Positions 1 to 9,687 of a DNA stretch of 64,000 nt are shown piece after piece. Source of the stretch: Saussurea involucrata (lineage: Eukaryota > Streptophyta > Magnoliopsida > Asterales > Asteraceae); the NCBI GenBank assembly GCA_033807775.1, contig CM066320.1:178718784-178782783 (forward strand). The letters run 5' to 3'. The notes beneath the pieces were generated by a model that worked only from the letters and a program-made list of their open reading frames with translations, had not been told where the DNA came from and did not search any database. The position numbers were made by a program, and so were the translations under genes. The first letter of the stretch is position 1; every line of letters begins with the position of its first letter.

Positions 1-323
1 ATAGTCTTGCATGTATGCATATGCATATAATCTGAGATGTATATATGCATTATCCCATATAAATGTATGTCCATTATATGTATATTCTTGCATGTATGCA
101 TATGCATATGCATATGTATATGCACATTGTTCACATATGCACACTGTGGTTTGTAAGGTATGCAACAAATGTAAGGTTTGCATTTTACGGAGCCTATATA
201 AATATATATCAAAATTTTAACCTAGTTTCAACGGTTCTTAAAATTTTAATCACAAATAATTCAAATGTGAGTATAATGATACAATATTTTACTATATTAT
301 ACAATATTTAGAATGTATTAATA
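1..323. repeat. AT-rich flank with TGCATA-type simple repeats
   Basis: Alternating words such as ATGCATATGCAT cluster near 7-30 and 87-140. The string CTTGCATGTATGCATATGCA occurs at 6 and again at 87, so there is a local duplication of about 81 bp. The short open frames here are translations of this simple sequence and I do not regard them as genes. Confidence 0.6.
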
Positions 324-332
324 TTTGAAATA

Positions 333-928
333 GGGAATTTAATTAAAATACCCAAAGTTTGACTTTGACTTACCAAAATACCAATTTTCTCGTTCATTTT
401 ACCAAAATACCCATTTTTTCCGCGATTGGGTTCGCGATCGCGGACCAGGGTATAAAATGAAAATGTTGATCCCGTTATTAATCCCGCGACACACACAAAA
501 TCCCGCGACACAACTCAAATTTGTGATTTTTATTGAATTTCACTTTCAACCCCTATACCAGGGACCATTTTTGAAAATCTCTCCCGCGAATAGTCCCGCT
601 ACCAACTCAAATTTGTGATTTGTAATTGATATTTACACTTTCAACCCCTATACTTATTTACTTACTTTACTTTATACCTTTTACTTTCATAATTTTAATT
701 TTACATTTAACATATATAATCGTTTATTAACTAAAATACGTTAAAAAATATGTTTTAATTTTAACAAGTTACACCATTATAATCGTCTCTTCGATACGTT
801 CGAAATGAGCCCAATATTGAATATTTTTTGATTTATTTATTTTAATATATATCATATATACTACATAAAAATATTTTTTATATTTAAAAATCATATTCTT
901 ATAATTAATTATTTAATTTATGGTACTC
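333..928 (+). repeat. Left TIR of the Mutator-like element
   Basis: This arm pairs in inverted orientation with 4908-5126 followed by 1308-1583. Landmarks shared by both arms are the AAAGTTTGACTTTGACTTAC block, a CpG-rich palindrome (CGCGATCGCG at 433-442), the TTTCAACCCCTATACT block, and an AT-rich inner part ending near the word ATTTAATTTATGGTAC. The left arm carries an extra internal repeat: TCAACTCAAATTTGTGATTT-like sequence appears twice, near 511 and 604. This makes it longer than the right arm. Confidence 0.8.
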
Positions 929-952
929 TTATAGTTAAAATACGTTTTATTT

Positions 953-1209
953 ATTTTATTATCGATGATCCAAGTGTAAGTATTAAAAATTGGCGGAGGC
1001 TTTGGGATGGACAGACATCGATCCTTTTGTGCATACTCTGTAACTGCAAATAATTCAGCTCCAAACACACATGAATCATCATTCGCCAAATACCCATTTT
1101 CACAATTCTTAAATGAGTCAAGTGATACCAACTTGTCAAAAACCCATTTCATATTTTTCTCTTGAAACCTTGTCCTATTGCCATTTACGATATCTATAAA
1201 CACATACAA
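953..1209 (-). pseudogene. Captured MATH (TRAF-like) domain gene fragment
   Basis: On the minus strand an open frame encodes WVFDKLVSLDSFKNCENGYL followed by NDDSCVFGAELFAV and, after a short spacer ending CLSIPKPPP, NTYTWIIDN. Plant MATH-domain proteins typically have W.FD.F..L..F...NGYLV.D.CVFGAEVFV at the end of one MATH domain, and a TYTW.I.NFS start in the next. The fragment therefore spans the junction of two tandem MATH domains. It is only about 80 residues, has no start codon of its own gene, and is enclosed exactly by the TIRs of a Mutator-like element. It is best read as an exon captured by a Pack-MULE, not a functional gene. The family is clear; which MATH gene donated it is unknown. 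Confidence 0.7.
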
Positions 1210-1307
1210 ATAATAATAATTTAAAACGATTTAATGAACTAGTTAATATATGATTATTATGTTAATGCGATAGGAGTGTAAAACAAAATTGAAAAAAGTA
1301 AGAGATG

Positions 1308-1583
1308 TACCATAAATTAAATAATTAACTACAAAGGTATGAATTGTAAATATTAAAAATATTTTTATGTAATATATATGATATATAATAAAATAAATAA
1401 ATCCAAAAATATTCAATATTGGGCTTATTTCGAACGTATCAAAGAGACGATTATAATGGTGTAACTTGTTAAAATTAAAACGTAGTTTTTTTAACGTATT
1501 TTAGTTAATAAACGATTATATGTGTTAAATGTAAAATTAAAATTATGAAAGTAAAAGGTATAAAGTAAAGTAAGTAAATAAGT
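1308..1583 (-). repeat. Right TIR of the Mutator-like element, inner part
   Basis: Inverted copy of about 650-928. It stops at the AGT target duplication (1581-1583) of the CACTA element and resumes at 4911, where ATAGGGGTTGAAAGTG continues the arm exactly. The split shows that the CACTA inserted after the Mutator-like element was already in place. Confidence 0.8.
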
Positions 1584-1604
1584 CACTACTACAGAAATAG
1601 GTAT

Positions 1605-1960
1605 TTTAAACGGTTGTTTTTGACATTTTTAAACGGATTACAACCGTTTGAAAGGGCACCTTTGAAAAAGTCAGGGGCTTTTTTACACGGTTTTGGAACC
1701 GTTTAAAAAATCCACATTTTTACACGGTTCTTAAACCGTTTAAAAAAGCCAAAAAAACCGTGTAAAATGAAATCCTTTTTAAACGGTTTTGAAAAACAAC
1801 CGTGTAAAATGTGTATAATTTTACATGGTAATGCTAAAAGAACCGTGTAAAAAGGTACACATTTTAAACAGATTTTTTTTAAAAACCGTGTAAAAAGGTT
1901 TACAATTTTACACGGTTTATTTGCATTTCTTAAAACCGTGTAAAAATATGTACTATATAT
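1605..1960. repeat. CACTA left subterminal repeats
   Basis: About a dozen copies of a short word of the form TTTTAAACGGTTTT or ACACGGTTTT, in both orientations, are packed into 350 bp next to the left end. Equivalent copies lie at 4797-4890. Subterminal repeats of this kind are the binding sites for CACTA transposase accessory proteins in known elements. The open frame of about 100 codons on the minus strand here is repeat translation. Confidence 0.7.
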
Positions 1961-2173
1961 ATGTATATATATATATACACTTAAAATGCCATTACATACC
2001 AAATGCACAAACTTTTTTCATCCATTCACATATAGAACTCCAAATTCTATTAAAAGTCAATGGACATTAAAACTACCATATCCATTAAATTTCTTCATCA
2101 ATAAACCAAAAGTCATTACAAAAATATCCACAAACTTGTTTCTTCAAAGACATCATCAACAATATTCTATCTC

Positions 2174-2371
2174 TCAATTGTTTGTTTCTTCGATTGTCCT
2201 CTCCCTTGCCCTTTCTCTTGTTGCTTTAGCAAGAGGGTGATGAAGATTTGCATTTCTAACTCTTTTTTCCTTCTGCTTTTTGCTGCATCTAGGAGAAGAT
2301 TTTGCCTTATTCTTTGCATTTTCTTGATCATCTCCAATCTTTACCATAGGATTATCACCAGTTCCTGAAAT
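2174..2371 (-). pseudogene. Captured gene fragment, possibly TCP R-domain-like
   Basis: Reading the minus strand from an AG acceptor-like site at 2372-2374, a 66-codon frame runs to a TGA at 2174-2176. It is hydrophilic and lysine-rich and ends AKATRERARERTIEE. This resembles the arginine-rich R domain of CYC/TB1-class TCP transcription factors (A.ARERARERT). No TCP basic helix-loop-helix is present, so the call rests on one short basic motif and could be coincidence. The frame lies inside the CACTA element on the same strand as the sugar-transporter exons and is presumably another captured piece. Confidence 0.3.
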
Positions 2372-2679
2372 CTACAATAAATTTCATTATTATTAAACCT
2401 AAATTAAATTAAACAAATTTATAAAAAGACATTATCGTTTTCTCAAAACCACACAAAACCGTATTATAAAATCGACAAAGAAAAAAAGTAAACATTAAAA
2501 TTGAGATGTATCGTACTATTGCACACAAGTACATTTAGGGGTGAGCAAAACCGGGTACCTGACTATATTTTATGGAACCGAAACGGAACCGGTGGTTCCT
2601 AGAATGACGAAATCGAACCAGAACAGTTTTACATCGGTTCTCTATTAATTCCATTTTAGTTTATATAAATAAAACGAAC

Positions 2680-3600
2680 CTGTAGCAGGAATGATATGCC
2701 TGTTAGGAAACAACCTAAGCATGTTCCAGCAGCAGAAACCTGAAGAAAAATAAATTGTATATTTCAGTTATCAGTACATTTAAATCTATCCTGTTTGATG
2801 CAAGGAAAAACTTAAATCAAAAGCTAGAGTTGCCAAAATACTTTCTAACAAAAAACTATATCCAAAGTAAAAATGAATCTATGTGAATATACATAAATGG
2901 GTTGTGAGAACAGGATGCGATTTGTACCATCAATAGTGGTCGTCTACCTGAAACATCCATCAGAAGTACACCTAATAAGGTACATGGAACCTGCACAACA
3001 TAATCCAATAACCATAAAGTAAATTTCAAATATTAAAGATGCACCTAGTTGAGAAAGAGCATGAATAACCTGAACAATAACCATTGCCATTGATCCAATG
3101 CTACTTGAAAAACCTGTGTAAAACAAGGGCCCATTGACATCTTTTTTTTTTATAAATCTAAAATCATGTATTTCGTCAAATATAAAAGAACGTTGATTCG
3201 TTAACTAAAAATTATGACCAGAAAAGGTAACCATTTTATAAGTCCCATCCTCATTCCTCCTGGTATCAAGTAATTAGAACCCACAATGCACATCCTAATT
3301 TATTCTTAAACTACATAAAAGAGACCCACAAAATAAAATAAGAAGTTATTCCAAATGTGAAATCCTTACCAGCAGAAATAAAAATAGAATTTGCATAAAA
3401 TGCAATGGCATTCACACCTCCAAATTGCTGCAATACCATAAGTCCAACTCCAACTCCAACCTAACAAACAATTATCATTATATTGAATCTAAGCCATGAA
3501 AAACTAAAATATAATAAGCAGGAACTCACAATGAGAGATTTGACATATTCCTGTTGAAACAAATCAAAGAGCATTGCGAACGACTTCTTCCTTAAGTCTA
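2680..3600 (-). pseudogene. Captured ERD6-like monosaccharide transporter fragment (about five exons)
   Basis: Minus-strand exons with GT-AG borders can be read in order. About 3530-3590 ends EYVKSLI; 3370-3460 encodes GLMVLQQFGGVNAIAFYANS; 3070-3113 encodes GFSSSIGSMAMVIVQ; 2928-2990 encodes VPCTLLGVLLMDVSGRRPLL; 2680-2739 encodes VSAAGTCLGCFLTGISFLLQ. This is the central part of a plant ERD6-like (SFP) sugar transporter of the major facilitator superfamily, including the QQFGG(V/I)N motif in membrane segment 7 and the GRRPLL loop. Both the N-terminal half and the C-terminus are missing, and it is enclosed by CACTA ends. It is a transduplicated fragment, not a working transporter. The exons look well preserved, so capture may be fairly recent. 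Confidence 0.8.
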
Positions 3601-4796
3601 CATTCAACTATTTCCCCCATCAGCATAAGATGATGATGACACATAAGATATCACCTTGTTTTGAGCCAGCCTTATCCTTTTCCTCATCTTCCGTTAGAAA
3701 ATTAAATGTAAAAATGAACAACTACGCATAAGGAAAATTTGATATTAAAATTTGAAATGTAAAGGGTAGTATTCAATAGTAATAAAAAGGGTGAAGAAGC
3801 TGAACTAGTCACACGTCCCAGGGGTCTAGAGCATTCAACTCCATTGAAGTATGCACGCAGAAGAGTCTCTTGATGGAAATTTCATTAATTTCAGGTTTGT
3901 CTTCTATACTAAACCAACTTCCATTAACTTATTTATCACCTGCATCATATAGTAATTCCAATATAACTTATATGTAAGTGCAAATTAATCAATACGAGAC
4001 AAAGTACTAACTATAATTGAATATATACAAGTTCCCCTGCTCCCCACCGCTGCCTACACTAATCAATATTTGAGGTTCAAAAGCTTGCAGTTCTTAAAAT
4101 ACATTTCACTTTAATACAATTTACCATTTTCAATAATATTAAATGCAAGATTAACTTAAAATAACAAAAAAGAGGAGATAGATGCAGAGATTAGATACAT
4201 ACAGGGCGTGTTTTGCCACTAAGACCGACATTGATGAAGACGACAGCAACTGAGGATAACAGAATACCACTCCCAATTGCTCGAAACCCTAATTGCAGGA
4301 CCATTAGATATCAATTAACGAAATAATCGGATGAATTTCAAATCGAAAGAGGAATTGTCGCTTGATAGTTCACGGAGATCATGAATATTGCGAATCATTA
4401 CACAAATGAAATCGAGGACGGCGATTTTGAAGTAAAATTGCGAAGAAACTAACCTTGATTCTAAAATCGCAGCTTGTTTGCTGCATGTATTCGCGAAACC
4501 TGCTGCCCCGATCTTCCTTTTTAGGGCTGCCCCTTTTGTGGGGGAAAAGGGAAGGTAGCGTGAAGGAGGTGGTGATGGCGATGGTTGCGATGGTGAGCAA
4601 CGGTGAGAGGTGGTGATGGCGAGATGGGGTGGACGAGAGGTGTGGGAGGGTAAGGGTTTGGAGTTTGGGAGGCGGTATCAATCTGAGTTTTTTTTGGGGG
4701 GAAAGGGTAAGGGTTTGAGGAGTTTGGGATAAAATTAGAGGAGTTATGGAGGGAAATCAAATAAGGTGGGAAATCAAATAAGGTGGGAAATCAAAA
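3601..4796. other. CACTA interior without a recognised gene
   Basis: AT-rich sequence with short open frames only. Near 4230-4290 the minus strand reads IGSGILLSSVAVVFINVG, a hydrophobic segment that could be part of a membrane-protein exon. At 4379-4760 two overlapping minus frames are proline- and histidine-rich. I cannot assign either. The stretch may hold 5' introns and exons of the captured transporter or a second donor gene. Confidence 0.4.
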
Positions 4797-4907
4797 ATCC
4801 GTTTAAAAATGTACATAAAAAATACGGCCACCTTTTTAAACGTTTTTTTCGAAATTTTTTAAAAACCGTTTAAAAGTGCGTTTAAAAAAGGCATTTCTGT
4901 AGTAGTG
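4797..4907. repeat. CACTA right subterminal repeats and terminus
   Basis: AAACGTTTTTTTCGAAATTT and AAAAACCGTTTAAAA words precede the inverted CACTA end GCATTTCTGTAGTAGTG. The same 110 bp is repeated at about 7289-7396, where it is a by-product of the tandem duplication and not an independent insertion. Confidence 0.75.
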
Positions 4908-5126
4908 AGTATAGGGGTTGAAAGTGTAAATTGAAAATTCAATTCACAATTTAGTGTGTGTCGCGGGTTGTAGCGGGGGTGGTCGCGGGATGCAATTTTT
5001 CAAAAAACACCATATCCCGCGATCGCGGGACAAATCGCGGGAAAATGGGTATTTTGGCAAATTCAGGAGAGAAATGGGTATTTTGGTAAGTCAAAGTCAA
5101 ACTTTGGGTATTTTAATTAAATTCCC
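4908..5126 (-). repeat. Right TIR of the Mutator-like element, outer part
   Basis: Inverted copy of the outer left TIR, ending flush with the 9-bp duplication at 5127-5135. It contains a perfect 16-bp palindrome TCCCGCGATCGCGGGA at 5015-5030. The arm is copied again at 7397-7615 by the tandem duplication. A 127-codon open frame runs through it (from 4954) but is TIR and flank sequence, not a gene. Confidence 0.8.
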
Positions 5127-5130
5127 TTTG

Positions 5131-5420
5131 AAATATATAAAACAAACTCATACCCAATTGATAAGCATGTTCATATACAAGATACACATTAATCTCTCTA
5201 TCAATACTGCTAAATATTTTATAAAACTGATAACCATCAGAACACTCGCCACTTTTTCAAAACCAAACAATCATAAAATATATAAAACAAACTCATACCC
5301 AATTGATAAACATGTTCATATACAAGATACACATTAATCTCTCTATCAATACTGCTAAATATTTTATAAAACTGATAACCATCAGAACACTCGTCACTTT
5401 TTCAAAACCAAACAAATCAT
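5131..5420. repeat. 145-bp direct repeat pair
   Basis: A 145-bp unit starting TATAAAACAAACTCATACCC occurs at 5136 and 5281, with about three differences. The pair is repeated at about 7625-7912 in unit 2. The rest of the flank to 5671 is AT-rich with no gene that I can see. Confidence 0.75.
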
Positions 5421-5671
5421 AAAATAAAATCAAGAGAAACTTGATTGATAATATCCTAAATAGAGGTGAAAATTTTGGAAAGTGGTTGCTTTCACATGAT
5501 TTGCTTACTGAACATAATAAAATAGAAACTGAAAATATATAGTATAAACGATCTTCAAGGATTCAGAGCCCTAGCTAGGTGAAGGAATGTAGGCACGAAC
5601 TTCACATAAACCAATACTAAGCATAATAAAAGAATTATAATAGAAAATGCATGGTTTGTCGTAGCTTTTTG

Positions 5672-7286
5672 TGTTAGACCTTAGATACACGAATTGAAAT
5701 TCGTAACACACAATATTGAATCAAATGGAAATACTGAATTATTTATATGTATATATATATCCGAAATTTACATATCAATGAAAATACATAATCAAAAGTT
5801 CAAGATAAAATACTAACTCGACTTTCTTGATCACGAAGTTGAAGAAGATCGTTATTTGGATTGAGGCCTGCCAAGCAGTGTCCTTAGACAGAAATTCGTC
5901 CCTCGTACCGTATCGATTGGACGTCTATCTAGAGGATACAACAACCCGTTCAAGAATCGAACTCTCGAACCCGACGAATCAAACTATGCTTCCATGATGA
6001 AGAACAATGAAGAACTTTGAGAGAATTTAAGAGAATATGTGTTTTTGTCTATCTTTGTCTCTCTTAATCTGTTACATATGCTTCCTATTTATACTAGATC
6101 AACCGGTGCCAATGAACCATTATAACTGTTCGGTTATGGCGGTTGGAGGATGAAAAGTCACACCTTTTCATATGAAAAGTCACACCTTTTCATCTTTGCC
6201 CTATTTACATATCTAGTACTTGAGGTATGATTGAGATTATCCCAACAATACCCCACATTTTCTATTCAAACTCTAACAATACCCCATATTTGAATAGAAA
6301 ATAAGATATTCTCAAAGTATTTATTGTTCTTATTCAGGAAATAAACATGAAATGCATCAGAAAAAGGTGTCTAGGTGACTTGAACCGTTCTTAGTGAGTA
6401 TTCATCGGACCTACTTTGTGGGTAGTGACGAAGAGTCTTGAACTAACCACGTTTTGTAGTAAGTCAAGGCAATGAATATCACACATATCATGTTTATGCA
6501 TAGTTGACTCTTACCGTTGTGTTCATTTCGGTCGTGAACAATCCTTTCTTCATGAGAATTTTAGAAGACGTAGCCATATCCGTCCTCAAAGATGCGACCC
6601 CACATCAATCTCACATAGGTAATACTGATCAAGAATACTCCGTTGTATTCCACCATAATAGCTATCAGCATTATTAAGAATGTAACATTCAACCCTATAT
6701 CATCAACGGAAAACAAAGGAAAACATCATAGGAATAGGCATACCTTTGTTTAATTGCTTCTTGAGTTGTCCCCGACTAGTTTGCCTATTGAACCTAGACC
6801 ATGGGATCTCCAATTTCGCTAGGTTAGGTTGCCGCCGAGGAAACTCATTGTGTTGGCTTTAAGCCCATTCCCCTCGATGTGAAGGATACTTGCTCTCTAC
6901 TTGGGCCCTTTGTCAAAGGATCGGCAATGTTCTTCTTTGACTTTACATAGTCAATGGAAATGATTCCATTTTTCAGCAAGTCCTTTATAGTGTTGTGGCG
7001 CCTTCGTATGTGTCGGGACTTTCCATTGTAGATCTGATTCTTCGCTCTTGTGAGAGCGGCCATACTATCACAATGGATACCAATAGCAGTCACCGGTTTT
7101 GGCCACAACGGAATACCCTCTAGGAAGCTTTTTAGCTATTCGGCTTCTTCGGCGGCTTTGTCTAATGCGACAAATTATGCTTCCATAGTTGATCTGGTAT
7201 TCACAGTTTGTTTGGAATATTTCCAAGATATCGCTGCTTCACCAAGTGTGAATACATATCCACTTGTGGACTTACTCTCCGAATGG
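5672..7286 (-). mobile_element. Truncated copy of Copia element A (3' LTR plus RNase H end)
   Basis: Duplicate of the 3' end of element A, made by the tandem duplication. The 3' LTR is 5672-6247 (576 bp, TG...CA), preceded by the same TTTTG target duplication at 5667-5671. Next come the polypurine tract and hairpin (6248-6301), about 540 bp of non-coding sequence, then RNase H sequence up to the break at 7286. It lacks gag, protease, integrase and most of reverse transcriptase, so it cannot replicate on its own. Confidence 0.85.
6845..7286 (-). pseudogene. Copia RNase H fragment (duplicated)
   Basis: The minus strand reads an 87-codon frame (6845-7108) with HCDSMAALTRAKN and ADPLTKG, the C-terminal end of a Ty1/copia RNase H. 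RNase H removes genomic RNA during reverse transcription. Upstream, to 7286, the sequence continues in RNase H homology but with an in-frame stop. The frame is cut by the duplication junction. It is identical to 9358-9621 at the protein level, as expected for a recent copy. Confidence 0.8.
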
Positions 7287-7288
7287 TT

Positions 7289-7615
7289 TTTAAAAATGTA
7301 CATAAAAAATACGGCCACCTTTTTAAACGGTTTTTTCGAAATTTTTTAAAAACCGTTTAAAAAAGTGCGTTTAAAAAAGGCATTTCTGTAGTAGTGAGTA
7401 TAGGGGTTGAAAGTGTAAATTGCAAATTCAATTCACAATTTAGTGTGTGTCGCGGGTTGTAGCGGGGGTGGTCGCGGGATGCAATTTTTCAAAAAACACC
7501 ATATCCCGCGATCGCGGGACAAATCGCGGGAAAATGGGTATTTTGGCAAATTCAGGAGAGAAATGGGTATTTTGGTAAGTCAAAGTCAAACTTTGGGTAT
7601 TTTAATTAAATTCCC
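7289..7615. repeat. Duplicated CACTA terminus and Mutator-like TIR
   Basis: 7289-7396 repeats the CACTA right end and 7397-7615 repeats the outer right TIR of the Mutator-like element. Neither has a partner end nearby. They are passengers of the tandem duplication and should not be annotated as separate transposons. Confidence 0.8.
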
Positions 7616-8160
7616 TTTGAAATATATAAAACAAACTCATACCCAATTGATAAGCATGTTCATATACAAGATACACATTAATCTCTCTATCAATACTGCT
7701 AAATATTTTATAAAACTGATAACCATCAGAACACTCGCCACTTTTTCAAAACCAAACAATCATAAAATATATAAAACAAACTCATACCCAATTGATAAAC
7801 ATGTTCATATACAAGATACACATTAATCTCTCTATCAATACTGCTAAATATTTTATAAAACTGATAACCATCAGAACACTCGTCACTTTTTCAAAACCAA
7901 ACAAATCATAAAATAAAATCAAGAGAAACTTGATTGATAATATCCTAAATAGAGGTGAAAATTTTGGAAAGTGGTTGCTTTCACATGATTTGCTTACTGA
8001 ACATAATAAAATAGAAACTGAAAATATATAGTATAAACGATCTTCAAGGATTCAGAGCCCTAGCTAGGTGAAGGAATGTAGGCACGAACTTCACATAAAC
8101 CAATACTAAGCATAATAAAAGAATTATAATAGAAAATGCATGGTTTGTCGTAGCTTTTTG

Positions 8161-8760
8161 TGTTAGACCTTAGATACACGAATTGAAATTCGTAACACAC
8201 AATATTGAATCAAATGGAAATACTGAATTATTTATATGTATATATATATATCCGAAATTTACATATCAATGAAAATACATAATCAAAAGTTCAAGATAAA
8301 ATACTAACTCGACTTTCTTGATCACGAAGTTGAAGAAGATCGTTATTTGGATTGAGGCCTGCCAAGCAGTGTCCTTAGACAGAAATTCGTCCCTCGTACC
8401 GTATCGATTGGACGTCTATCTAGAGGATACAACAACCCGTTCAAGAATCGAACTCTCGAACCCGACGAATCAAACTATGCTTCCATGATGAAGAACAATG
8501 AAGAACTTTGAGAGAATTTAAGAGAATATGTGTTTTTGTCTATCTTTGTCTCTCTTAATCTGTTACATATGCTTCCTATTTATACTAGATCAACCGGTGC
8601 CAATGAACCATTATAACTGTTCGGTTATGGCGGTTGGAGGATGAAAAGTCACACCTTTTCATATGAAAAGTCATACCTTTTCATATGAAAAGTCACACCT
8701 TTTCATCTTTGCCCTATTTACATATCTGGTACTTGAGGTATGATTGAGATTATCCCAACA
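8161..8760 (-). repeat. 3' LTR of Copia element A
   Basis: 600 bp, against 576 bp in the duplicated copy and 588 bp in the 5' LTR. The length differences come from a 22-bp palindromic unit (three copies at 8641-8706, two elsewhere) and a 12-bp GAACAATGAAGA repeat in the 5' LTR. A minus-strand TATA box (TATAAAT) lies at 8578-8584. Confidence 0.9.
8641..8706. repeat. 22-bp palindromic minisatellite in LTR A
   Basis: Three copies of a 22-bp unit with arms ATGAAAAG and CTTTTCAT around a six-base loop (TCACAC or TCATAC). The corresponding arrays at 6150-6193 and 13885-13928 have two copies. Each unit is a perfect 8-bp-stem hairpin upstream of the minus-strand TATA box. Confidence 0.8.
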
Positions 8761-8820
8761 ATACCCCACATTTTCTATTCAAACTCTAACAATACCCCAT
8801 ATTTGAATAGAAAATAAGAT
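8761..8820 (-). other. Polypurine tract and flanking hairpin of element A
   Basis: In element orientation, GAAAATGTGGGGTAT abuts the 3' LTR and is the likely plus-strand primer. A second TATGGGGTAT copy lies 30 bp upstream, in the loop of a perfect 13-bp inverted repeat (TTTTCTATTCAAA at 8771-8783 with its complement at 8802-8814). The remaining 540 bp up to RNase H is non-coding. Confidence 0.6.
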
Positions 8821-9357
8821 ATTCTCAAAGTATTTATTGTTCTTATTCAGAAAATAAACATGAAATGCATCAGAAAAAGGTGTCTAGGTGACTTGAACCG
8901 TTCTTAGTGAGTATTCATCGGACCTACTTTGTGGGTAGTGACGAAGAGTCTTGAACTAACCACGTTTTGTAGTAAGTCAAGGCAATGAATATCACACATA
9001 TCATGTTTATGCATAGTTGACTCTTACCGTTGTGTTCATTTCGGTCGTGAACAATCCTTTCTTCATGAGAATTTTAGAAGACGTAGCCATATCCGTCCTC
9101 AAAGATGCGACCCCACATCAATCTCACATAGGTAATACTGATCAAGAATACTCCGTTGTATTCCACCATAATAGCTATCAGCATTATTAAGAATGTAACA
9201 TTCAACCCTATATCATCAACGGAAAACAAAGGAAAACATCATAGGAATAGGCATACCTTTGTTTAATTGCTTCTTGAGTTGTCCCCGACTAGTTTGCCTA
9301 TTGAACCTAGACCATGGGATCTCCAATTTCGCTAGGTTAGGTTGCCGCCGAGGAAAC

Positions 9358-9621
9358 TCATTGTGTTGGCTTTAAGCCCATTCCCCTCGATGTGAAGGAT
9401 ACTTGCTCTCTACTTGGGCCCTTTGTCAAAGGATCGGCAATGTTCTTCTTTGACTTTACATAGTCAATGGAAATGATTCCATTTTTCAGCAAGTCCTTTA
9501 TAGTGTTGTGGCGCCTTCGTATGTGTCGGGACTTTCCATTGTAGATCTGATTCTTCGCTCTTGTGAGAGCGGCCATACTATCACAATGGATACCAATAGC
9601 AGTCACCGGTTTTGGCCACAA
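9358..9621 (-). pseudogene. Element A RNase H, C-terminal part
   Basis: An 87-codon frame with HCDSMAALTRAKN, RHIRRRHNTIKDLL and ADPLTKG, the last third of Copia RNase H. RNase H degrades the RNA strand of the RNA-DNA hybrid in the particle. It is separated from the upstream RNase H frame by in-frame stops around 9622-9690. Copia RNase H normally reads ADPLTK followed by a short tail, as here, so the true 3' end of pol is present. Confidence 0.8.
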
Positions 9622-9687
9622 CGGAATACCCTCTAGGAAGCTTTTTAGCTATTCGGCTTCTTCGGCGGCTTTGTCTAATGCGACAAA

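Larger units (their letters stand above)
1584..4907. mobile_element. Non-autonomous CACTA (En/Spm-type) element carrying host exons
   Basis: The ends are CACTACTACAGAAATAGG... and its inverse ...ATTTCTGTAGTAGTG, flanked by a 3-bp target duplication AGT (1581-1583 and 4908-4910). CACTA termini, a 3-bp duplication and subterminal copies of a short word (AAACGGTTT / AAACCGTTT) define the superfamily. The 3324-bp interior contains no recognisable transposase. It holds minus-strand exons of an ERD6-like sugar transporter (2680-3600) and other fragments. It lies inside the right TIR of the Mutator-like element. Removing it restores TAAGTATAGGGG, which matches the left TIR. Confidence 0.85.
333..5126. 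mobile_element. Mutator-like element (Pack-MULE type) split by a CACTA insertion
   Basis: The ends are exact inverted copies beginning GGGAATTTAATTAAAATACC and are flanked by a perfect 9-bp target duplication, TTTGAAATA, at 324-332 and 5127-5135. A 9-bp duplication with long TIRs is the signature of Mutator-like elements. Without the CACTA at 1584-4907 the element would be about 1.47 kb. No transposase is visible, so it is non-autonomous. The unique core between the TIRs (about 930-1307) holds a gene fragment with a MATH-domain reading frame. Its outer right end was later copied by the 2.5-kb tandem duplication. Confidence 0.85.
4802..7286. repeat. Tandem duplication, unit 1 (about 2.49 kb)
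   Basis: Positions 4805 onward match 7292 onward almost base for base (offset 2487, growing to about 2513 through small indels). The unit contains the CACTA right end, the outer Mutator-like TIR, a 540-bp flank, the 3' LTR of Copia element A and part of its RNase H region. At 7286 the RNase H sequence GAATGG runs directly into CACTA subterminal sequence, which is the duplication junction. The junction shares only two or three T bases. Confidence 0.85.

Noticed and set aside
1986..2240. Plus-strand 84-codon frame in the CACTA element
   Set aside because: Low-complexity, overlaps a more plausible minus-strand captured fragment, no start context or domain.
4954..5337. 127-codon open frame, repeated exactly at 7443-7826
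   Set aside because: Runs from a Mutator-like TIR into an AT-rich direct repeat; duplicated passively by the tandem duplication.
5672..6247. Solo LTR of Copia A
   Set aside because: It is followed by the element's polypurine tract and RNase H sequence and ends at the tandem-duplication junction, so it is a truncated duplicate and not a recombination-derived solo LTR.
7050..7349. Plus-strand open frames opposite element A pol (also 9563-9856, 11129-11371, 12210-12614)
   Set aside because: Antisense shadows of Copia gag-pol on the minus strand.
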